From: Chroococcidiopsis thermalis PCC 7203
GTDB taxonomy: Bacteria > Cyanobacteriota > Cyanobacteriia > Cyanobacteriales > Chroococcidiopsidaceae
Reading direction: 5' to 3'
Assembly: GCF_000317125.1 (NCBI RefSeq)
Contig: NC_019695.1
Location: forward strand, 3,212,336 to 3,276,335
DNA: 64,000 bases
Shown here: in pieces, positions 58,474-64,000 of the stretch
How the letters are laid out: each line of letters begins with the position of its first letter
Numbering within the stretch: position 1 is the first letter of the stretch
The notes under the pieces: model-generated
What the model was told of the DNA's origin: nothing
Database searches by the model: none
What the model saw: only the letters and a program-made list of their open reading frames with translations
Program-made: the position numbers and the translations under genes

Positions 58474-60666
58474 CTAATTACTTGCTACATCAATTGACAT
58501 CGACGGATGCACGTCAGAATATTTAGCAACTAATCGAGAAACTTGTGGGTTGTATAATCGCAGATAATTCCAATAATTCCCAAATACTTGACGCACGTAT
58601 CCTTGAGTTTCGCCAAAAGGAATTGATTCGACAAATTCATCAGGATCTTGAGTATTGAAACGCTTCAGCCATTTTTCTACGTTGCTCCAACCAGCATTGT
58701 AACTCGCGATCGCCAACAATGAATAATTATCAAACCGATTGTGGGTGTAATCCATATACCAGGTTCCTAGTTGGATATTATCCTGGGGATTTTCTAAATT
58801 GTACTCAGATACATTAATTTTTTCTGCTATGTATTGAGCTGTACCAGGCATTACTTGCATTAATCCTACTGCTCCAGCTACAGAACGAATTGTCGGTTCA
58901 AAACGTGATTCTTGACGAATTAAAGCCGTGACTAAAAGCGGATTGAGCTGATGTTGTTGCGCCCAAGTTTGAATTAATGGTAAGTAAGGAAAAGGATAAC
59001 GTGCTTGCCAATAGCCTAGCTGTTTACTCAAATTTTGATATTCTGCTTTTTCTAAGGGAATATCTCTGTCTTCTAAAGTGGAAATTTCATTAATACCAAT
59101 TAAGTTTTCTCCCTTCGCCAAATACATTAAACCATCGGTAAATTGTTCGGCTACAGTTGGTTTTTCTGGATTGCTGTATTCTACCTGCCATAAAGCTATA
59201 GCATCAGCATCTTGCCCTAATTGATAAAGCTCTTTTAAAGCAGGAGAACCAGCAAGCGGAAGGACACGTTGAGGCAATGAAAAATCGGGGTTTATCTGAC
59301 GTACAGTTGTAAAATCACCAACATCTAAACCCAAAAGTGTAGCCGATCGCCACGCATAATAAGACTGGGGAAACTTACTCAAAACATATTCAAAAGCAGT
59401 TTTAGCAGCTTCACTTTTGCCTAATTTCTCTGCCCATTTCCCGATCCAAAAAGCCGATCTAGGTGCGAGAATATGTTCGGAATTGCGCTGAGGAATAGCT
59501 TCTGCCCATCTCGTTGCGGCTTGATAATCTTTTTTTGCAGCTTTTTCTTGTGCGACTTGCCAGCGATATTCCGCTGCGGCATCTGAATCGCCATATTTAT
59601 CTAATAATAATTGTCGGACTTTGGCAGCAGATTGCTTACTATTCAGATTGTCGAGTAAATTTGCTTTTGTTACCAATGCTTCCCCTGCTTGTTTGGGAAA
59701 ACGATTGACAATCCAATCTAAATATGAAATAGCTTCTTTCGGTTTGGATATCCGCGCCAATCGCATCAGCGCCATTCCAGATTCTTCTGCGTTGGGATAA
59801 GCAGCTACTAGTTGTTTGTAAACAGAAATAGCTTCTGTTTGTTTGGTACTCAATTGCAATCCTCTGCCCCAGCGATAAACGTTGCGGGGGGTACGAGGCG
59901 ATTTAGCGTAGGCGACAGCAGCTTTACCATATTCCCGATTCTCCCAGTAAGCTTGGGCGACTGTTTGCCAATGTTGGGGTTTGAGTTGCGCCGCCGACTG
60001 ACTGACTAAGCGATCTAAAACAGGGACGATCTCCGGCTTCTGGTAGTCATATTGCGCCAGAAGTAACTGCAATCGCGGCTGCTGAGGATTTTTTTGGAGT
60101 AGCAAACGGGCAATATCTAAACTGCGGGGATGGCTGGGAAATAGGGCGATCGCTTCTTGCCAATATTGCGGTTCGTTTTTCCCCAGCACGAACAAGGCTT
60201 CTGCTGCTACCGGACTTTTAGAATGGCGCTGGAGTAAGTCTTGCCAAGCGGCTTGAGTTCTTACCTTATCTCCCGTCAAAGAATACGCTTGGGCGCGTTT
60301 GAGGGCGATATGAGCCGCTAGTTCGGGATAATCTTTTTCTAAATCTTGCAAAACCGCGATCGCTTTGTCGCCTTGCCGTTGTATGATAAGGTCGCTCGCT
60401 ATAAGGTAACGGGCGCGGCTGCGCTCGCGAGAGCTAGATTGTTGGGCGATCGCTTGTAATCGTCCTGCTCTCTCGTTGGGAGAAAGAGAAACTAGGGATA
60501 AAACTCCTGATTTTGGAATATCTAAGCCGTTTTTTCCTTGCGGTCTCAGCAGAGCAATTCCGTTCTCTCGATAGTTATTGTAGTTAGCAACTATCAGCGG
60601 TACACCCAGTAGAGCAATAAATAAGCATACCCCAGCGGCAAAAGCATAAGATCGTCGCTGCAACAT
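58474..60666 (-). CDS. Soluble lytic transglycosylase, Slt70-like
   Basis: Cleaves peptidoglycan glycan strands to anhydro-muropeptides in the periplasm. 730 residues. An N-terminal membrane anchor or signal (YAFAAGVCLFIALLGVPLIVAN, residues 7-28) is followed by a long superhelical region of TPR-like repeats (ELAAHIALKRAQAYSLTGDKVRTQ, EYGKAAVAYAKS, AEESGMALMRLARI). The C-terminal SLT domain holds the catalytic glutamate in ALIRQESRFEPTIRS, then GAVGLMQVMPGTAQYIA, NPQDNIQLGTWYM and IASYNAGWSNVEKWL. The domain order matches Slt70. Confidence 0.94.
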   Translation of the reverse strand: MLQRRSYAFAAGVCLFIALLGVPLIVANYNNYRENGIALLRPQGKNGLDIPKSGVLSLVSLSPNERAGRLQAIAQQSSSRERSRARYLIASDLIIQRQGDKAIAVLQDLEKDYPELAAHIALKRAQAYSLTGDKVRTQAAWQDLLQRHSKSPVAAEALFVLGKNEPQYWQEAIALFPSHPRSLDIARLLLQKNPQQPRLQLLLAQYDYQKPEIVPVLDRLVSQSAAQLKPQHWQTVAQAYWENREYGKAAVAYAKSPRTPRNVYRWGRGLQLSTKQTEAISVYKQLVAAYPNAEESGMALMRLARISKPKEAISYLDWIVNRFPKQAGEALVTKANLLDNLNSKQSAAKVRQLLLDKYGDSDAAAEYRWQVAQEKAAKKDYQAATRWAEAIPQRNSEHILAPRSAFWIGKWAEKLGKSEAAKTAFEYVLSKFPQSYYAWRSATLLGLDVGDFTTVRQINPDFSLPQRVLPLAGSPALKELYQLGQDADAIALWQVEYSNPEKPTVAEQFTDGLMYLAKGENLIGINEISTLEDRDIPLEKAEYQNLSKQLGYWQARYPFPYLPLIQTWAQQHQLNPLLVTALIRQESRFEPTIRSVAGAVGLMQVMPGTAQYIAEKINVSEYNLENPQDNIQLGTWYMDYTHNRFDNYSLLAIASYNAGWSNVEKWLKRFNTQDPDEFVESIPFGETQGYVRQVFGNYWNYLRLYNPQVSRLVAKYSDVHPSMSIDVASN

Positions 60667-61062
60667 AAAGATTAAGTTTAGTTAACCTGAACTTTAGATT
60701 AAATCTCTGCCAATCTAGCATTCCCAATTGGCAACTGGCTGCTGCGATCGCTTTTAATTTTTCTGAAAAACAGGAAGTCGGGAGTCGGGAGCAGGGAGTA
60801 GGACAAGGGGGAACTCGCTCTTCCCCGCGACCGAAGGGAGTGGGGATTAGGGGGCGAAGGGGGACAAGGAGGACAAGGGAGCAATTCAAAATTCACGCAT
60901 TCAAAATTCCCCGCACCCTACACCCTACAACGCTAGTTGCTTCAGGGCGCGGAACCCCCCGCACCGCACTGGCTCCCCCACACCCCTTCTTCATGCACTA
61001 CTTACTACTCGCTCCTGTGTGTCTGCTGTGTGACGTGGAGTTAGAATCAGTGTTGGCATCAA
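60667..61062. other. 396-bp repeat-rich intergenic region
   Basis: GGGAGTC/GGGAGCA heptamers (60780-60800), a GACAAGGAG-type 9-mer (60858-60882), CACCCTA repeats (60911-60930) and a GC-rich segment related to the hairpin at 57541. Small plus-strand frames here are repeat shadows. Confidence 0.6.
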
Positions 61063-61797
61063 TTACAGCTTGACTAAAACCCCAGGTTCTTTTTGGATCG
61101 GAACCACGTTTAATATATCGGTCTGAGAGCAGTATTTTAGATCTTCGTGACAGTCTAGGCGTAACAACCGCTTACCGTGACTGGCTTGGTGCATTAGCTC
61201 TAATAACTTATCTTGCCATTGGGTAAATAGCGCAGTCGCGCAGATGACTTCATCGTTACCCGCTATTTCTTCGATTGGTAAGCTAGTCTTCTCCCATAAA
61301 CTATGGGCGATCGCTCCCGCACAAACTGTATCCTCTAATGAAAAACTGCCTTCCCAACCCGAACCGACAATCCAGACTGTTTCTGGTTGTTTTTCTAATA
61401 CGTACTTTACTACTGCTGCCCGATTGATCAAAGCTGCTGCCATTACAGTTGGAGCATTCTCGATCTTTTGTAGGGCGCGAGTCCCATTTGTTGTACTAAT
61501 AAATAATCGTCTACCTTCAACTCTTTCTGGGGTGCAGTCGAGGGGAGAATTGCCCATGTCAAAGCCTGCAACTTTTCCCCCGCCTCGTTCTCCTGCCCGC
61601 AGTCGTTTTTCTGGCGACCATTTATCGCTGACGTGCATGAGTTGTTCTAGATCGCTAAATACTTGAACGGCTTCGCCACCAGCGGCTAGGACAGTTGCTA
61701 TAGTAGACGTGGCTCTGAGTACGTCTACGGCGATCGCACAATCTGGGTTGCAGTCTCCAGGTACTAGTTCTGGAGTGTGATAGACGTATAGCTTCAC
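61063..61797 (-). CDS. comB: 2-phosphosulfolactate phosphatase family protein
   Basis: 244 residues, starting at GTG 61797. ComB family motifs: [70 protein letters not shown] and [23 protein letters not shown]. In archaea ComB dephosphorylates 2-phosphosulfolactate in coenzyme M synthesis. Cyanobacteria widely carry it without making coenzyme M, so the in vivo substrate is uncertain. Monocistronic. Confidence 0.93.
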   Translation of the reverse strand: MKLYVYHTPELVPGDCNPDCAIAVDVLRATSTIATVLAAGGEAVQVFSDLEQLMHVSDKWSPEKRLRAGERGGGKVAGFDMGNSPLDCTPERVEGRRLFISTTNGTRALQKIENAPTVMAAALINRAAVVKYVLEKQPETVWIVGSGWEGSFSLEDTVCAGAIAHSLWEKTSLPIEEIAGNDEVICATALFTQWQDKLLELMHQASHGKRLLRLDCHEDLKYCSQTDILNVVPIQKEPGVLVKL

Positions 61798-62019
61798 GGG
61801 GGAGCGCCCTATAATTTTAAATTTAATTCAAACTTCCGCAATCTTACCAAAGATTGTTTAACAATTATCTTTGATTTTGGTGCTTGCTAAGTTTGAATGA
61901 GAAAGGCGATCGCGAACGGTTTATGCTGTGCAAGTACTATTTCTAGCTTTTCCTTTCAATTGCAATACGTGGTGTCTTTTGTACTATTCAGAAATTCAAA
62001 TACTTACGATTATAAATTT

Positions 62020-62373
62020 CTATAGATCGAGAGAACTTAAGATAGTTCCATGCAGCATGTCTCTAGAAGGATGCCACAGATATTCTTTAAGATTGATTTT
62101 TCCGGCTGAGTTGAATTTTATTCCTTCTTGCTCTAGCAACGTTTTTTGTAAGTAGTCTGCACCATGTCGCAGAGGTGAATAGGAGATTTCGCCTTTTGCA
62201 TTAATCACTCGCTGCCAGGGAATATCAGAGTTTTTATCCACGCGATAAAGAGCATAGCCGACTAGACGAGCTTTACCATAGAGATTTGCTAAGTCTGCTA
62301 TTTGTCCGTAGGTGGCTACTTTTCCTCTAGGAATTTGGCGCACTATGTTGTAGATGGTATTGTAGGTAGACAT
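62020..62373 (-). CDS. Alkyltransferase-like (ATL) / MGMT-fold DNA base-flipping protein
   Basis: 117 residues. The DNA-binding domain of O6-alkylguanine transferases is complete: YNIVRQIPRGKVATYGQIADLANLYGKARLVGYAL, DIPWQRVINAKGEISYSP, GADYLQKTLLEQEGIKFN. The catalytic PCHRV is replaced by PWQRV, the tryptophan form of alkyltransferase-like proteins, so it cannot accept alkyl groups but can flip damaged O6-alkylguanines and mark them for nucleotide-excision repair. No N-terminal Ada domain. Monocistronic. Confidence 0.9.
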   Translation of the reverse strand: MSTYNTIYNIVRQIPRGKVATYGQIADLANLYGKARLVGYALYRVDKNSDIPWQRVINAKGEISYSPLRHGADYLQKTLLEQEGIKFNSAGKINLKEYLWHPSRDMLHGTILSSLDL

Positions 62374-62384
62374 TTGGCAGTTAT

Positions 62385-62510
62385 CAGTTACCAGTTATCA
62401 GGGTGTGGGGTGTGGGGTGTAGTGAGTGGTGAATTTTGAATTTTCTTGCTCCCTCAGCTCTCTTTTTCCCCTGATCTCCAGCCACTAGCCACTAGCCACC
62501 AGTCACTGTT
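62385..62510. repeat. Heptamer cluster between GH5-like and ATL genes
   Basis: CAGTTAT/CCAGTTA heptamers, GGGTGTG heptamers (62401-62420) and CCACTAG heptamers (62480-62500). Confidence 0.75.
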
Positions 62511-63878
62511 TCATCGTGGAAATACGTCAATAATTTGATTCAGGTTCATGGCGTAAAATTCATCGCGGTGTGTTATCCCTGCTAATTCCCACAAAAATAC
62601 GCCTTTTGCTCCCAATTGAAAAGCCTGTTCTGCCCAGTTTCGATAAATTGGAATTCGTTCTTTTTGTAATACAGTAGCTGGGAGAGGAGAACGATCTGTT
62701 TCTGACTGACAGCGACACCAGCCCATTTCTCCTAAATACCAAGGTTTATTACCAAATACAGTAGCGCGAGATTTTATCCATTCTTCTCCCATTTTTACGT
62801 AACTTTCGGGAGTCTGGGGGCGATCTGATTGTAGTAAATAATCCCAACCACGGCGATCGCGGAATCGTCTACCACACTCGTTAGGTTTGTTAAATTCTAC
62901 TGCTTCATGGGTATACATGTGGATGCTTCCCATTGTCAAAGTACTATTTGGCGCAAACAGATTAGTTTTTAGATCGATTCCTTCATAATACTGGCTTTCG
63001 TTTTTGAGATAATTTAATTGCAAGTCTATAGGAGAATTCAACCAACCCTCTTCACCTGTAGTAATATTAACTTTTGGCAAACTCCTTTTCACAAAACTAG
63101 CTTGACGATTTAACCACTGAGCCACTATTTGATGAGAATATAAATTGTTCTCAATCTTTTGATTCTCCATACTGTAGCGATTCTTACCCCGTGGTTCGTT
63201 CATAATATCGAGAATTGCCACTTGAGAATATTTTCGACAAACTTGAAGTACGGGTTGAATGTGAGTTTGAAATAATTTTTCAATTGCTGGGCTTGTATAA
63301 AAATCAAGGCTATATTTCAAATAATATTCTTCATCTTTGCGGTTGCAATAAGCGTCGAACCATTCTTCTCGCTCGATTTTGCTTACCCATTCTAAATATC
63401 TAAGAATACCACCGTACTCGATCCAATAGTTAGCCAAAACAGGCACGATATAGAATTCCATTTCGGCTAATGACTGCATCATTGCGTCTAAAACATCTAG
63501 CACTCGACGATCCATTTGTTGAGCCGTCGTCCACAGCATGGCATCAAAATGAAACGGTCGATTGACTCCCTTTTTTACAGTTTGTCTTTTGTCTGAGGGA
63601 TAGTTATTACCAGCAAGAAACCGAATTGCATTAATTTTACTGCGATCGCGTAATCTCGCTAATCCCAGTTCGTCTTGCAGGTATTTGCGGATGGTTTGAC
63701 GTAGATTAGCTTGAGGATTTTCCTTTGCTTTCCGATAGCTTTCTGTCAAAAGATAGAAAGCATTAATTCCATAAAAAGGTTCGGAAGCTGCACTATTAGC
63801 AGGTAGTAAATGAGTGGCGATCGCTCCCATCGCTGCATACGATCCAGCTTGAATTAATTGCCTTCTAGTTAGATTCAT
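62511..63878 (-). CDS. Glycoside hydrolase, GH5/cellulase-like, with twin-arginine-like signal
   Basis: 455 residues from ATG 63878; an in-frame TTG at 63896 lies in heptamer DNA. The start MNLTRRQLIQAGSYAAMGAIA is a Tat-type signal (twin arginine, then a hydrophobic stretch), so export by the Tat system encoded at 55949 is plausible. Then GINAFYLLTESYRKAKENP, INAIRFLAGNNYPSD, LDVLDAMMQSLAEMEFYIVPVLANYW, the acid/base motif VAILDIMNEPRGKNRY, TGEEGWL and the nucleophile motif WYLGEMGWCR. This fits GH5-clan endo-glycanases (mannanase or cellulase type). Substrate unknown. Confidence 0.85.
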   Translation of the reverse strand: MNLTRRQLIQAGSYAAMGAIATHLLPANSAASEPFYGINAFYLLTESYRKAKENPQANLRQTIRKYLQDELGLARLRDRSKINAIRFLAGNNYPSDKRQTVKKGVNRPFHFDAMLWTTAQQMDRRVLDVLDAMMQSLAEMEFYIVPVLANYWIEYGGILRYLEWVSKIEREEWFDAYCNRKDEEYYLKYSLDFYTSPAIEKLFQTHIQPVLQVCRKYSQVAILDIMNEPRGKNRYSMENQKIENNLYSHQIVAQWLNRQASFVKRSLPKVNITTGEEGWLNSPIDLQLNYLKNESQYYEGIDLKTNLFAPNSTLTMGSIHMYTHEAVEFNKPNECGRRFRDRRGWDYLLQSDRPQTPESYVKMGEEWIKSRATVFGNKPWYLGEMGWCRCQSETDRSPLPATVLQKERIPIYRNWAEQAFQLGAKGVFLWELAGITHRDEFYAMNLNQIIDVFPR

Positions 63879-64000
63879 ATGAAAGTTAAAAGTCAAAAGC
63901 TAAAAGTTAAAATAAACTGAGTTAGAGTATCGGGTTAACTAGCTTAATTTCATAAGCGATCGCTCCACCAAAATTAATTTAACCGTTTGTTGCATCAATA
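63879..64000. other. Window edge, no gene
   Basis: AAAAGTC/AAAAGCT heptamers (63885-63915) then unremarkable sequence with one GCGATCGC site at about 63957. No coding frame that I can support. Confidence 0.5.

Noticed and set aside
60699-61073. Short frames between the transglycosylase and comB
   Set aside because: Built from heptamers and GC-rich repeat DNA in both directions.

Overview
The window is chromosomal DNA from a cyanobacterium. It is dense in the HIP1 octamer GCGATCGC, and it encodes cytochrome c6, a ferrochelatase with a chlorophyll-binding tail, a BicA-type bicarbonate transporter and several cyanobacterium-specific hypothetical proteins. Many short tandem heptamer repeats, long repeat-filled intergenic gaps and a sucrose-synthase-like glycosyltransferase behind a cyclic-di-AMP riboswitch suggest a large-genome, possibly desiccation-tolerant lineage (Chroococcidiopsis-like). 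That placement is inference. No rRNA, intact tRNA, CRISPR array, insertion sequence or prophage was seen.

Layout. 1-2657: the 5' part of a STAND NTPase with WD40 repeats, minus strand, running off the left edge. 2658-3640: an NTF2-like gene between inverted repeats. 3683-6464: a TPR protein, cytochrome c6 (petJ) and a divergent BlaI-type repressor/M56 protease pair matching the copper-responsive PetR/PetP system. 6522-7741: small accessory genes (DUF6883/DUF4926 pair, a membrane protein) and a glycosyltransferase remnant. 7776-12072: coaE, a cobA-hemD fusion, a methyltransferase and ferrochelatase. 12247-16803: small conserved genes and a DUF3352 protein. 16880-25329: a complete beta-oxidation operon, fadD-fadB-fadA-fadE, followed upstream by an alpha/beta hydrolase. 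26914-28717: two small membrane proteins and a class I aminotransferase. 29248-33918: a 2-oxoglutarate dioxygenase, a threonine-dehydrogenase-like enzyme, a KBL-like enzyme and an unrecognised 437-residue protein, all plus strand. 33928-38654: two paralogous exported glycine-zipper proteins bracketing a sulfotransferase, APS kinase and a GNAT acetyltransferase. 38734-41772: a minus-strand sulfur operon of a methanethiol-oxidase-like protein, a ferredoxin, mtnD and mtnB. 42131-43923: c-di-AMP riboswitch, glycosyltransferase and a small gene, closed by a strong terminator. 44035-50445: a VOC protein, an EamA exporter, bicA, an epimerase, a nonsense-mutated four-helix-bundle gene and hemE. 51198-63878: two small membrane proteins, two tandem MFS transporters, comF-like, tatC, TetR, thioesterase, a lytic transglycosylase, comB, an alkyltransferase-like protein and a GH5-like hydrolase.

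Functional themes: tetrapyrrole synthesis (cobA-hemD, hemH, hemE); copper-dependent choice of photosynthetic electron carrier; fatty-acid breakdown, unusual for cyanobacteria; methylated-sulfur recycling; and osmotic or desiccation response. A second theme is repeats. Heptamer and 9-mer tandem arrays fill the gaps and in several genes are translated in frame as linkers or tails, and a hairpin element of about 66 bp occurs six times.
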